64,000 nt of DNA from a bacterium BMS3Abin14 (GCA_002897695.1 BDTG01000033.1:60304-124303), one strand, 5' to 3'. Positions 44,174 through 53,092 are shown, counted from the stretch's first letter. Program-made: numbers and translations. The notes: a model not told the origin generated them from the sequence alone.

Positions 44174-44412
44174 TCCTCAAGCTCCCTTCCTTGCCGTAAG
44201 TCCAGAGTCCATCCACCTTCGCTCAGCGAGCTACGGCGGACAGGGAGTCCAGAGGCCAGAGGGATAGCCCAACGTCAAATGTCCAACGGTGAAAATCGCT
44301 GGACATTGCGAGGCCGCCCAATGCGCCGCGGCAATCCCGTGTGCGGAAGTACTGCGCTCCCCCCATCGCCCACGGTCCCCTTACTCCCCTACCCCCTGCC
44401 CGTCCCCCAAAA
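44174..44412. repeat. Composite repeat block
   Basis: No gene in 44174-44380. Contains GTCCAGAGTCCATCC words, TTCGCTCAGCGAGCTACGG (an element echoed at 57770 and 63370), a GCGAGG...GGCAATCCCG palindrome-type element and finally the GGGAGTAAGGG-type array, which continues into the downstream gene and encodes its last residues GDGQGVGE and stop codon. Confidence 0.65.
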
Positions 44413-45229
44413 GGCATTTAGCACTTTCCATGCCAATAATGGGGCCGCTTGAAAAAACCAGCCGGTCGATATTCCCGGGCAGGTCCTTCTCCCTCCAGTC
44501 CCCCGAAGCATCCTCCAGGATCTCCCTCCCCCGGTGCATCAGGGGCTTCCCGAGGGGACCCGCGTACATGAGGACAGGCCCCGACACCATGCAGGCGCGG
44601 CGGCATCGGGCGGGTTGTTCCCATCTATCCTCTGCTGGACTATACAGCCACGGACACCGGGAGGCGATGGAAACCAATCTGGAATCAGCGTGGAACGACA
44701 ACTGGAACCCTTTAACCTCCGGCAGCGGCATCCAATGCCTGGGGGCATCTATTTCCAGCCTGGGAACCCCCATATCCATCAGGAACGAAAGGAATGATCC
44801 ATCGTAGAGGGGACCCCAGGCGAAATATCTCCTGGAGTCCTCGTCCAGACTCGACCATGGGTCGAATGTTCCCGGTCCCCTGCGCAGCCTCAGAAGAAGT
44901 CTCCCGGCGGTAATCGCGTCGCCGTTTCCCGGCGAAAGCTCCGAAAGAACACCCCAATCGTTGACCACCACCTCATCCCAATCCGCACTCAGGGCTTCCC
45001 TTGCCGTCTGCAGCACCATCTCCAAATCCGAAGGTCCCGACACCGGGGTGACCAGGGAGCAGGGGGAAGATCCGCATGATTGCCTCAATCGGCCCAGGTC
45101 AGGGATGGAAGGAAGCAGATGGACACAGGACTCCGATCCGAAACGAAACCCGTGCCAACCTCCATCCTGCGGGGGGAGGCCGTATTTTATGACATCCTCA
45201 CCCGGGGAATACAGGTATCTGGCCCTCAC
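44381..45229 (-). CDS. Divergent U32-like protein
   Basis: 282 residues. ARYLYSPGEDVIKYGLPPQ, the segment DEVVVNDWGVLSEL and the order of cysteines (SCGSSPC, RCPW, RCRRAC) resemble the barrel of U32/UbiV-type proteins, but the similarity is weak. A GTG start is chosen: it overlaps the U32 stop as GTGA and GGAGG is seven nt upstream. Its C-terminal GDGQGVGE is repeat-derived. Given strict coupling to the U32 gene it probably forms a complex with it, as UbiU does with UbiV. Confidence 0.55.
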   Translation of the reverse strand: MRARYLYSPGEDVIKYGLPPQDGGWHGFRFGSESCVHLLPSIPDLGRLRQSCGSSPCSLVTPVSGPSDLEMVLQTAREALSADWDEVVVNDWGVLSELSPGNGDAITAGRLLLRLRRGPGTFDPWSSLDEDSRRYFAWGPLYDGSFLSFLMDMGVPRLEIDAPRHWMPLPEVKGFQLSFHADSRLVSIASRCPWLYSPAEDRWEQPARCRRACMVSGPVLMYAGPLGKPLMHRGREILEDASGDWREKDLPGNIDRLVFSSGPIIGMESAKCLLGDGQGVGE

Positions 45230-46188
45230 GGCGTTTCCTCCAGGCCGGGGAAATAACAATTGTGGGCGCTGCATGCATGGCCATAAAGGGTTCGGTAAAT
45301 TCCACGGCAACGGGCGTACCAGGCCTCGGCACGGCCCATTTCCGGCACCGCCTCGATGGCATCCGAAAGCGCCTTTACCAGTGTGGCTTTCCTCTCAGTG
45401 GGAGCCCCTCTTCCCACGATCTTGAAGGTAGAAACACCGGCTGTCAGGAGTTCCGGGAGAGCGCACAGGCCGCATGCGTCCCGCCGATCGGCTATGTGTA
45501 CCCTGTCCACCGCGGACCAGACCCCCTCCGGAGGCGAACCGCCGTCCAGGGCGGTGGCGCTGTAGGCCCACTCGCATGGCCATCTGGCATCCGGGCTGTC
45601 GTGCATGAAGGAACACACCCCCTCTATATTGGGGCACCTGCCCACCAGGAGAAACGTTTCAAAATCCACATCGGGAAATTCATGGACCAGGGATCCGGTT
45701 TCCTCGATGCCGAGAAACCGGGGGAGGATTATTCGCTCCGCACCCATGGAGATATACAGCCTGACCGCGGCGGCGTTCGAGGCAAGGGCCATGGTGCTCA
45801 CGTGAAGGGGGATCCGTATTCCATCCCGGACAATCCTCCTCATCAGCCCCGGGTCGGCAACGATCACCGCAGAGGCTCCGGAATCCCGCGCGGATCGTAT
45901 CAACTCCAGGACCGGCTCATACTGCTCATCCATGTAAAAAGGGGCATTTACCGCAAGGGCGAAGCGGCCCCCACGCTCCATCGCCAGTGCGATGATCCCG
46001 GCAAGCTCACGGGTCGAGCCGATCTGGGCGTCGGGGAAAGTCCTCCGGTTGAGGATGACGGTCCGCGGGTATCGGCTGCTCCATGACGCAGGAAGACATC
46101 CGCCGTACAGCCAGTTGGCGCCGGCATTCAGAAGGTCATCAACCTCACGAATGTTGTCAACCGGCGCCAGGATTTCCGGTGCTTTCAA
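45226..46188 (-). CDS. U32-family (UbiU/YhbU-type) protein
   Basis: 320 residues with the U32 pattern: EILAPVDNIREVDDLLNAGANWLYGG, VNAPFYMDEQ, VIVADPGLMRRI, and the Fe-S cysteines GRCPNIEGVC, WPCEW and DACGLCALPEL, followed by FKIVGRGAPTERK. U32 proteins bind a 4Fe-4S cluster and take part in O2-independent hydroxylation (UbiU/V) or tRNA modification; the substrate here is unknown. The neighbouring methylase and FmdE-like genes suggest a cofactor pathway. 4-nt overlaps on both sides. Confidence 0.8.
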   Translation of the reverse strand: MKAPEILAPVDNIREVDDLLNAGANWLYGGCLPASWSSRYPRTVILNRRTFPDAQIGSTRELAGIIALAMERGGRFALAVNAPFYMDEQYEPVLELIRSARDSGASAVIVADPGLMRRIVRDGIRIPLHVSTMALASNAAAVRLYISMGAERIILPRFLGIEETGSLVHEFPDVDFETFLLVGRCPNIEGVCSFMHDSPDARWPCEWAYSATALDGGSPPEGVWSAVDRVHIADRRDACGLCALPELLTAGVSTFKIVGRGAPTERKATLVKALSDAIEAVPEMGRAEAWYARCRGIYRTLYGHACSAHNCYFPGLEETP

Positions 46189-46952
46189 ACCTTTCTCCTC
46201 TGCCGGTCCCAGAAGAGGTCCTTTCGTCTGTCCCAGAAGGATGGGTCGGAATGTGCCTCCAGAACATCGCCTATCAGGATGATCCCCATGGAGGGTTTGC
46301 CGGATTCGAGGCCGAACACGTCATCATCCCCCACGACATCGGCAATTGTGGCCGCTGTGCCCCGGTAAACCTTCTCTCCGGCGAGCCCCACCCGGAAGAC
46401 AATGGCAACGGGGGTGTCGGGACCGAATCCCGGCGCCAGTTCCTCCATAAGCTGGGAAAGGGGCCTGTTGTTCATGTAAAGGATCATCGTATCAGTTGAT
46501 GAAGAAAGCGTGCCCAGCATTGCCCCGGCGTTCTCCTTGCCGATCCTCTTGGGACTCGTGAAGACGACCGAATGGCTGACGCGAGGAAGATCGAGGGTCC
46601 GCTTCAGGAGAGCGGTTGCGGCATTGATAACACCGACACCGGCGATAACCCTCGCACGATCCCCGAAATATTCCACGAGGGAGAAAAACGGCGAAAAGAG
46701 CGTGAGATCCCCGGGAACCAGAAAACCGACGGATCCATGCCCCAGAGCTGTCTCAACCTCCTGCTTTATCTCGGAGAAAACAAGCCTGAAGGGGTCCTCA
46801 ATCCGCTTCCCCGCAAGGTGTTCCCGGAAGGTCTCGGGATAGGGGGGAAGGGCAAATACGAGCCGACAGTGCCTCAGGGCTTCCGCCCCCTCGAGGGTCA
46901 GATACTTCGAGTGCCCAGGGCCGGCGCCTATGAAGCAGACCATATTCTCCAT
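46185..46952 (-). CDS. Tetrapyrrole-methylase-family SAM methyltransferase
   Basis: 255 residues with the corrin/porphyrin methylase fold: VCFIGAGPGHSKYLTLEGAEALRHCRLVFA at the N-terminus, GFLVPGDLTLFSPF (substrate loop), AGVGVINAATALLKR and TMILYMN, closest in style to CobM/CbiF. No other cobalamin genes are visible, so it may act on another substrate in the U32-containing pathway. GGAGG precedes the ATG. Confidence 0.78.
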   Translation of the reverse strand: MENMVCFIGAGPGHSKYLTLEGAEALRHCRLVFALPPYPETFREHLAGKRIEDPFRLVFSEIKQEVETALGHGSVGFLVPGDLTLFSPFFSLVEYFGDRARVIAGVGVINAATALLKRTLDLPRVSHSVVFTSPKRIGKENAGAMLGTLSSSTDTMILYMNNRPLSQLMEELAPGFGPDTPVAIVFRVGLAGEKVYRGTAATIADVVGDDDVFGLESGKPSMGIILIGDVLEAHSDPSFWDRRKDLFWDRQRRKV

Positions 46953-46978
46953 TCAACCAACCTCCATTTTTTATACTG

Positions 46979-47752
46979 TCAGGGCGATGTGGTGGAATAG
47001 GGCTTTAAAACAAGACGGACTCCCCGGATACGGCTCCCCTCCGATACCCGCCTTGATTTTATGGAGTTGTCCCAGAATCCCATCAGGTCACCGGAACCCG
47101 GCCGGCCCCTGGAACCTGTCCTGGCGCCGATGGAATATATGCCCTCACCCGGAAGGTTAAGAACAAACCGTCCATCCCGGCCGGTTACCCGGGAGAGGAA
47201 ATCCGGCGGATCCCGTCTGAACTCACCCCTGTAGGCAAAAGCGTGGGCACCCGAAAGTGGATGTCCCTCCGAATCCAGCACTATACCCGAAACGATCGTA
47301 TCGGTACTCAGCACCCTGGAAGGATCCCCTTCCAGCCCCTGTCGAAAAACCCTTAACGATATGTCGAAATCCGCCGGTCCGGGCGGGCCGGCGAAAACCC
47401 GCCCAGGAAATTCGCCAACCAGATCACCGTTTTTGAGAGGGCCGCTGATGGACCCTGAGGCGCGTTTTCTCGCAACAATTCGATAGCTGCCGAAAGGAAC
47501 GATGAGAAGATACCGTCCTTTGATCCCTGACGCCTCGCTCATGGCATCCGCGGGCCCCAGGGTAGTTCCACGTTCCCCGCCGTAGGCGTACACATAGCCC
47601 CCGCGAACGGCACTGCCGTCCTCGTCGGTCAGAACGCCGGTTATCCGGACTCCCCTCCAGGAAGTGTCCTCCAGCGGGGATGGCGCTCCCGCACACCCCC
47701 AGAGGAACAGGAAAGAAACGATGCATGAGAAAAGGATAAAACGGCGGGTCAT
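46979..47752 (-). CDS. CPreg-family lipoprotein (paralogue 6)
   Basis: 257 residues from the ATG that opens the lipoprotein signal FILFSCIVSFLFLWGCAG. Two CPreg domains (GIKGRYLLIVPFGSYRIVARKRASGSISGPLKNGDLVGEFPG ... RDGRFVLNLPGEGIYSIGARTGSRGRPGSGDLMGFWDNS). The terminal signature is looser than in the other five. The frame is open far upstream through a terminator hairpin; the internal ATG is preferred because of the signal sequence, although its ribosome site is weak. First gene of the methylase/U32/FmdE/permease operon. Confidence 0.7.
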   Translation of the reverse strand: MTRRFILFSCIVSFLFLWGCAGAPSPLEDTSWRGVRITGVLTDEDGSAVRGGYVYAYGGERGTTLGPADAMSEASGIKGRYLLIVPFGSYRIVARKRASGSISGPLKNGDLVGEFPGRVFAGPPGPADFDISLRVFRQGLEGDPSRVLSTDTIVSGIVLDSEGHPLSGAHAFAYRGEFRRDPPDFLSRVTGRDGRFVLNLPGEGIYSIGARTGSRGRPGSGDLMGFWDNSIKSRRVSEGSRIRGVRLVLKPYSTTSP

Positions 47753-47843
47753 CTCAAGGCGGCGCCTCCATGCAGGGAACATCAACGACCGTACACGATA
47801 CACCACACACCTGTCATCATTGAAAGCCTGCACAAAACAGTCC

Positions 47844-47883
47844 AAAAAAATGGCCCCCCAACGTTGGGGGCCGTTGGGGGGCC
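47844..47883 (-). terminator. Strong rho-independent terminator or attenuator in the leader of the CPreg/methylase operon
   Basis: A perfect 12-bp stem, GGCCCCCCAACG (47872-47883 on the minus strand) with CGTTGGGGGGCC (47852-47863) and an 8-nt loop, followed by ATTTTTTT. It lies between the candidate sigma-54 promoter (47970) and the start codon (47752). Confidence 0.8.
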
Positions 47884-47969
47884 GGCCCGGTAAAGTACCG
47901 AGCATTGGGGGCAGACCATCGCACGGCCAAAATGGCCGACGAGTTCATTATAAATCCAAGGTAGAGTGA

Positions 47970-47985
47970 CGCAGAGGTTATGCCA
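47970..47985 (-). promoter_or_regulatory. Candidate sigma-54 promoter of the CPreg/methylase operon
   Basis: The minus strand reads TGGCATAACCTCTGCG, with GG and GC at the required 10-nt separation and a good TGGCA -24 box. The predicted start is near 47960. The NtrC-type regulator gene lies immediately upstream. Confidence 0.5.
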
Positions 47986-48111
47986 AAAATGCCCTTCTCT
48001 ACCAAAGACCCATAACGTTCCGTAATATAAACGGTTATCAAACAAAATCAAGGAAAAAATTAGTGCAAGCAGTACACCGAGGGTGCAACTTTTGCGTGAA
48101 CAAGTGCCCAG

Positions 48112-48123
48112 AAATGCGCATTT
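48112..48123. promoter_or_regulatory. Palindrome AAATGCGCATTT, candidate enhancer site
   Basis: Perfect 12-bp palindrome about 150-165 nt upstream of the predicted sigma-54 start site, just after the regulator gene. Nearby repeated GTGCAA words (48063 and 48083) may be further sites. Nothing else is recognisable in the 399-nt gap 47753-48151 beyond the promoter and terminator listed. Confidence 0.4.
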
Positions 48124-48151
48124 GATGCCCTGCTGACGCTTACTCCCGGGG

Positions 48152-49525
48152 TTATGTTACGCCATACTCCTTAAGCTTGTACTGGAGGGTCCTGCGGCTG
48201 ATCCCCAGGAGCCTGGCAGTTTCCGTTCGGTTCCCACCCGTCATTTGAAGGGTCTGTACGATTGCCTCCTTTTCCAACTCACTGAGGGGGCGGCCCGGCG
48301 TGACACCGACGGGTGCTGTGGCTTCAGAATCCTGTATGTGGACCGGGAGATCCACCGGCTGAATAAACTCACTTCTGGACATGATCACTGCCCTCTCAAC
48401 CACGTTCTCGAGCTCACGGATATTGCCTTTCCATCGATTCCTGAGCAGGAGATCCATGGTCTGTGGGGCAAATCCCCTGATATCCTTGCGATTCCTTTCC
48501 GAAATCTCTTTCAGAAAGTGTTCCGCCAACAGCGGGATATCCTCCCTCCTCTCTCTGAGGGGCGGGAGGTCAATTGGAATTACGTTAAGGCGGTAATACA
48601 GGTCCTCCCTGAAGCGCCCTTCCTTTACCTCGGCCTCAATATCCCTGTTTGTCGCTACGACAAGACGGACGTCAACATCCAGGGTCTCGGTCCCGCCGAC
48701 CCGCTCAAAGGATCTGGTCTGGATGACCCTCAGGAGTTTCGTCTGAAGGAGCAGGCTCATCTCACCGATCTCGTCGAGAAAGAGTGTCCCGCCGTCAGCA
48801 AGTTTAAACCTTCCCTCACGCCTCGATGTGGCGCCTGTAAAGGACCCCTTTTCATGGCCAAACAGCTCACTTTCGAGGAGGGTTTCCGGCAGGGCGGCGC
48901 AATTGACCTTGACAAGGGGTCCCCCGGAGCGGGGGCTGTTATGGTGGATGGCGTCGGCGACAAGTTCCTTCCCTGTTCCGCTTTCGCCCAGGATAAGGAT
49001 GGTTGCATCCGTGGGCGCAACCATCTTCAGCGTATCGAATACCTCCTGAATTTTCGGGCTCCTCCCAATGATCCTGCCGGCCATGAAGGTATTCTCAACC
49101 TGGGCCCTGAGAATCTCATTTTCGGCCATCAACCCGGAAATTTCCCTTGTTTTGGCTACCTGGACTTTCAATTCCTCCAGATCAATCGGCTTTGTGAGGT
49201 AGTTCAGCGCCCCGGATCGCATGGCCTCAACGGCCGAATCCACACTGGCGTAGGCTGTGACGATCAGCACCTGAGCACTGGGTGATATTTCCTTTATCTG
49301 CTTCAACGCCTGAAGACCTCCAATCCCGGGCATACTCAGGTCCATGACGATCAGGTTGAAGAAGCGTTCCGAAACCTTTTCCACGGCCTCCTCGCCGTTT
49401 GAGGCCGTTTCCACGCTACAGCCATCCTCCACGAGGACCATCTCGAGAAGTTCCCTCTGGGAGCTTTCATCATCTACTACCAGGACAGAGTATTTCGACC
49501 CGCCGGTATCCGGTTTCACACTCAT
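48152..49525 (-). CDS. Sigma-54-dependent response regulator (NtrC/AtoC type)
   Basis: 457 residues from the ATG at 49525 (MSVKPDTGG; GGAGG upstream is close, and a GTG two codons later fits its spacing better). Receiver domain with Asp62 (IVMDLSMPG), AAA+ with GESGTGKE and contact loop GSFTGA (Ala-to-Ser variant), Fis-type HTH (GGNRTETARLLGISRRTLQYKL). Forms a pair with the kinase upstream (49713). Likely activates the sigma-54 promoter at 47970 and perhaps the one at 57503. Confidence 0.9.
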   Translation of the reverse strand: MSVKPDTGGSKYSVLVVDDESSQRELLEMVLVEDGCSVETASNGEEAVEKVSERFFNLIVMDLSMPGIGGLQALKQIKEISPSAQVLIVTAYASVDSAVEAMRSGALNYLTKPIDLEELKVQVAKTREISGLMAENEILRAQVENTFMAGRIIGRSPKIQEVFDTLKMVAPTDATILILGESGTGKELVADAIHHNSPRSGGPLVKVNCAALPETLLESELFGHEKGSFTGATSRREGRFKLADGGTLFLDEIGEMSLLLQTKLLRVIQTRSFERVGGTETLDVDVRLVVATNRDIEAEVKEGRFREDLYYRLNVIPIDLPPLRERREDIPLLAEHFLKEISERNRKDIRGFAPQTMDLLLRNRWKGNIRELENVVERAVIMSRSEFIQPVDLPVHIQDSEATAPVGVTPGRPLSELEKEAIVQTLQMTGGNRTETARLLGISRRTLQYKLKEYGVT

Positions 49526-49604
49526 CTCCTCCAGGTTAATCGAACACAGATTACATGGTCCAATGTCCAAAAGCACCTCTCAACACCTGTCTCTGACACC
49601 GGAT

Positions 49605-49700
49605 GCCTTCGCTTGTCACTGCGAGGCGGATTATGTGCCGCGGCAGTCTCGTGCTGCGGGATTGCCGCGCTCCTTTCAGTCGCTCGCAATGACAGGAGCG
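49605..49700. repeat. TGTCACTGCGAG...CTCGCAATGACA extragenic palindrome
   Basis: A long inverted repeat of the widely found TCATTGCGAGC...GCAATC type, with internal GCGGCAGTCTCGTG words. It lies between the kinase and regulator genes. No gene in this gap. Confidence 0.65.
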
Positions 49701-49712
49701 GCGTTACCGCTT

Positions 49713-51464
49713 CTACTCGCCCACGCGTCCCCCCGTCAGGGGGAACCTGACGACAAATTCCGTCCCCTCCCCCTCTGACGATTTTACCCTAATCTCGGCG
49801 TTGTGGTCCTGTGCGATGCGGTGAACTATGGACAGGCCGAGGCCCGTACCCGTCTCCCTGGATGTAAAAAAGGGCTCGAAGACCCGTTCCTGGTCCTTTT
49901 CGCTGATCCCCGTTCCCGTATCGGATACGGAAAGCACCGCCCTGTCACCGGTCACGTAGGTTGCCGCCGTCAAAACTCCGCCTTCAGACATTGCCTGGAT
50001 GGCATTTAAAAGCAGATTGAGAAGAAGCTGCTTCAGGCTGTCACTGTCCCCCATGATATGGACCGGCGGCGAATTTGCCTCATTAACACACGTGATCCCC
50101 TGACTTGCGGCCTCGCGCTCAACGAGGGTGACAGTTGAACTTACAAGTTCGTTCAGATCAATTTCCACCAGCTCGGGGTCCCTCGGCTTGGAGAAATCAA
50201 GCAGTTCCGTAATGACGCGATTTAACCTGTCAACCTCCCTGATTATGGTGTCCACGGATCGCATTTCAACACTCTCTGGAGCAAAGCGGCTCTTCAGGTG
50301 CTGACTGAACCCCCTTATGGCGTTAAGGGGGTTGCGAATCTCGTGGGCCATTCCAGCGACCATGCGGCCCAGAGCCGCCAATCGTTCAGATCGCCGCACC
50401 TCGGTCTGAAGGTTCTTCACCTCTCCCATGTCCCTCAGGAAAAGGACCATGCCGCCCGTCCGGCCCCGGACAGGTATCATGGTCACCACCAGGTGCCGGC
50501 GATGAGAGCCTCCCGGGGGGATCTCAAGGTCGTAGAAAGGCATCCCCCTGGAAAGACATTCCTTGACCGGGTGCCATTCCTCCCCTTCAAATGCCTTGTT
50601 CCAGTGCTTTCCCTCCAGTCCCCTGCTGCTTTCCCCCAGCATGTGCTCAGCCTCGGGGTTGACATTCCGGAGAATACCGGCCTGATCAATATTTACCAGG
50701 CCCTCCGCCATCCCCTCTATCACGTCCAGGGTGTATTGACGGACATCCGCCAGCGCTCTCCTGGCAGAGTAGTATCCCTGGACAAGTATAAGGAAGTAAA
50801 ATCCCACCGTGCCTAAGAGAAGAAGCAGCAGGCCGTTAAGGATGATCTGCCTGGTGCCTTTTTCTACTGCCTCATCCAGGTCTCCCATGTCCATGCCCAC
50901 GAGGGCGTAATAAGCCCCGGTATCGTTACCCACATCCTCCAGGTTCTCGGTAATCCCCGGTATGGAGGGGATACCGAGCATCCTGAGATGCATCCACGAG
51001 CTGTCAAAGGGGAAAAAACGGCCCGCGAGGACGTAGACCTTTCCCATGCCCGGATAATCCTCGAGGTAAAATGCCCTGTCCCCTTTCCCAATCCGGGTCT
51101 TAATCTCAGCTACCGTCAGCCCCTGTAATGCGGAAGAAAACTTGCGGCTCTTTGCGACAAGACGCCCCTGTGCATTGTAAACAGCGATAAACTGGACATG
51201 CTCGGTATCGGCTGTATCGTTGACGAAACGCTGTAGATGACGGCTCGACGGATCGAGCATCAGCACGCTGATGCGGCTCGCAGACGCGAGAGATTTGATC
51301 ACAAACTCGGCCTGTCTGCCCTTCAGATTCAGAAGGAGCGACTTCTCCCTCTTTATGCTTCGCTGCCCCAGAGAGGCCAGAATCAGGGTAAGCAGGAGGA
51401 TGGTGGACAGGAGAAGTACCGCAGGAAGATATCCGACCGGCGGTCTTTTTCTAAGAGGGTTCAT
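49713..51464 (-). CDS. Membrane sensor histidine kinase (ZraS/AtoS type)
   Basis: 583 residues: first helix (YLPAVLLLSTILLLTLILASLG), a periplasmic dCache-like sensor region, second helix (ILNGLLLLLLGTVGFYFLILVQGYY), a PAS domain (VIEGMAEGLVNIDQAGILRNVNPEAEHMLGESS), H-box GMAHEIRNPLNAIRGFSQHL and HATPase with LLNAIQAM, DTGTGI and GTGLGLSI. The last residues GGRVGE resemble those of other genes whose ends were supplied by the GGGAG-type repeat. It follows the cytochrome fusion gene by 9 nt, so the sensor is co-transcribed with it. Confidence 0.88.
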   Translation of the reverse strand: MNPLRKRPPVGYLPAVLLLSTILLLTLILASLGQRSIKREKSLLLNLKGRQAEFVIKSLASASRISVLMLDPSSRHLQRFVNDTADTEHVQFIAVYNAQGRLVAKSRKFSSALQGLTVAEIKTRIGKGDRAFYLEDYPGMGKVYVLAGRFFPFDSSWMHLRMLGIPSIPGITENLEDVGNDTGAYYALVGMDMGDLDEAVEKGTRQIILNGLLLLLLGTVGFYFLILVQGYYSARRALADVRQYTLDVIEGMAEGLVNIDQAGILRNVNPEAEHMLGESSRGLEGKHWNKAFEGEEWHPVKECLSRGMPFYDLEIPPGGSHRRHLVVTMIPVRGRTGGMVLFLRDMGEVKNLQTEVRRSERLAALGRMVAGMAHEIRNPLNAIRGFSQHLKSRFAPESVEMRSVDTIIREVDRLNRVITELLDFSKPRDPELVEIDLNELVSSTVTLVEREAASQGITCVNEANSPPVHIMGDSDSLKQLLLNLLLNAIQAMSEGGVLTAATYVTGDRAVLSVSDTGTGISEKDQERVFEPFFTSRETGTGLGLSIVHRIAQDHNAEIRVKSSEGEGTEFVVRFPLTGGRVGE

Positions 51465-51473
51465 CGAAAAAAA

Positions 51474-53084
51474 CTAGTAGGTATGGCATGCGCTGCATTC
51501 GCCTTTTGGCAGGAGCTTTTCAGTGTCTGTGGCGTGTGGGTTGTGGCACGACGTACACATCAGCTCCCCGTTATTGTTCAGCCTGATGCCGGGGAAGGTA
51601 AACAGGGGAACGACGCCCACAGGGTGACGATGACCTTCCATGGATTTCTTGTCGTGACATTTCAGGCAGAGGTCATCCCCTGAGCCCTTCAGGAAAAACC
51701 TGGGGTTGTCCGAAGCATGGGGATCGTGGCAATCGGTACATGCTCCATTCCTGAAGGGTTGATGCTGTGTAAACAGGGACGACAGCTCCTTGATCTTCTG
51801 GTGGCAGGCGGTGCAAAGCTGTCCCTCCGGGAGACGCAGATTATACTTCTCGTTTGAACCGTGAGGGCTGTGGCACACGGTGCAGACACCCGCTGCCACC
51901 GGTCCGTGGACGTAGTCCCTGGCGAATTCCTTTTTCTTTTCCTCATGACAGCCGAAGCACAGGTCCGCCCCGGTGGAAAAGAGCGCGTACCTGGCCGGAA
52001 CGCTTCCAAAATCGTGGCATGGAGAACAGCCTCCTACCATGATGGGACCATGCACGAACCTCTTGTCCCCCAGTTCCACATGGCACTTGAGACATGACCG
52101 GGTGATCGTCATGAAGTTCTGGGCGGTCGTCTGCGGGGGAACCATGTCGTGGCATTTACTGCACAGTTTCTCGTTTTTCTCCAGATGATATCGGTAGGTG
52201 GGAAACTGGTTTGCGAATCCCTTGCCCAGCTTCGGTTCCCGGAAAAGAACGATGGCCTTGATTATCCTCTTTCCCGCTGCATCGATGGAAGAGACCTCGA
52301 TATAGTTACTGCCAAGGGTGAGAGGGGTCCGGATATAGAAGATCTTCCTTTTTGCGACCACCTCCTGGCGGCTGCCTCCATTAAGGGTCAGGCTTATTCT
52401 GACCCCCGGCTTGGGAACCTGCCCGACGACATAGATGGCATCCTGCTGGGTTTTGGTGAAGTTGTTTGGAAAGAGGATTCTAAGCCGGCCTTTATCTTCC
52501 GGCCCGGTTCCCGCCAGCTGAACGATCACCTTTGCCCCCACAAGGCCCTCCACGAACGCCACCGTATCCTGGAGTTCATGCTCCTGATAACCCATTATAA
52601 CCCTGGCAACCTTACCGTCCTTTCCTATGACCACGACGGAGGGGAGGGTCGTAACGCCGTATTGCTTGCTTATTTTAAGGCCTTTGTCGATCACGACCGG
52701 GTACTTCACAAGGCCCTTATAACCCTTGTAGAACCTCTTCACACGAAATGCTCCATAGATATCGAGGTTGATTCCGACGACCTTGATAACATCAGGAGAA
52801 TGATGCTTCTGAAGTGCGGAGAAAGCCGCGATGGACTGGACACAGGAAGAGCAGTATATGGAGCCGAACTTTATGACAACGACCTGATTGCCCAGGAGGG
52901 GGCCGATATCCACGGGATCGCCGTTAACATCCGTACCGGCGAAAGGGATACCTTCGTCACCCTCCGAGATCTGGGCCCATGCCTGGGACGGAACAGCGAC
53001 AATGATAAAAAACCCGGACAGGAATACCGCAAGCAGGCGGCTGTTACGTCTTCGGAAAAACCATCTTCTCACAGGACGGTGCAC
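51474..53084 (-). CDS. Thioredoxin-decahaem cytochrome c fusion
   Basis: 536 residues: signal peptide (LLAVFLSGFFIIVAVPSQAWA), a TlpA/AhpC-type thioredoxin domain (about 40-185; redox pair CSSC at 78-81, TTLPSVVVIGKDG), a beta-sandwich linker (about 186-285), and ten CXXCH haem-c sites from residue 308 to the C-terminus (CSKCH, CLKCH, CSPCH, CFGCH, CTVCH, CTACH, CTDCH, CLKCH, CTSCH, CSACH). The later sites follow the doubled-CXXCH pattern. Periplasmic or surface electron carrier; the thioredoxin part may reduce partner cysteines. GTG start. Confidence 0.9.
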   Translation of the reverse strand: MHRPVRRWFFRRRNSRLLAVFLSGFFIIVAVPSQAWAQISEGDEGIPFAGTDVNGDPVDIGPLLGNQVVVIKFGSIYCSSCVQSIAAFSALQKHHSPDVIKVVGINLDIYGAFRVKRFYKGYKGLVKYPVVIDKGLKISKQYGVTTLPSVVVIGKDGKVARVIMGYQEHELQDTVAFVEGLVGAKVIVQLAGTGPEDKGRLRILFPNNFTKTQQDAIYVVGQVPKPGVRISLTLNGGSRQEVVAKRKIFYIRTPLTLGSNYIEVSSIDAAGKRIIKAIVLFREPKLGKGFANQFPTYRYHLEKNEKLCSKCHDMVPPQTTAQNFMTITRSCLKCHVELGDKRFVHGPIMVGGCSPCHDFGSVPARYALFSTGADLCFGCHEEKKKEFARDYVHGPVAAGVCTVCHSPHGSNEKYNLRLPEGQLCTACHQKIKELSSLFTQHQPFRNGACTDCHDPHASDNPRFFLKGSGDDLCLKCHDKKSMEGHRHPVGVVPLFTFPGIRLNNNGELMCTSCHNPHATDTEKLLPKGECSACHTY

Positions 53085-53092
53085 CAGCGGGC

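Noticed and set aside
47782..48051. Cys-containing open frame (MVCPQCSVLYR) in the gap before the sixth CPreg gene, as a small zinc-ribbon protein
   Set aside because: It runs through the perfect terminator hairpin, lacks a ribosome site and has no family resemblance.
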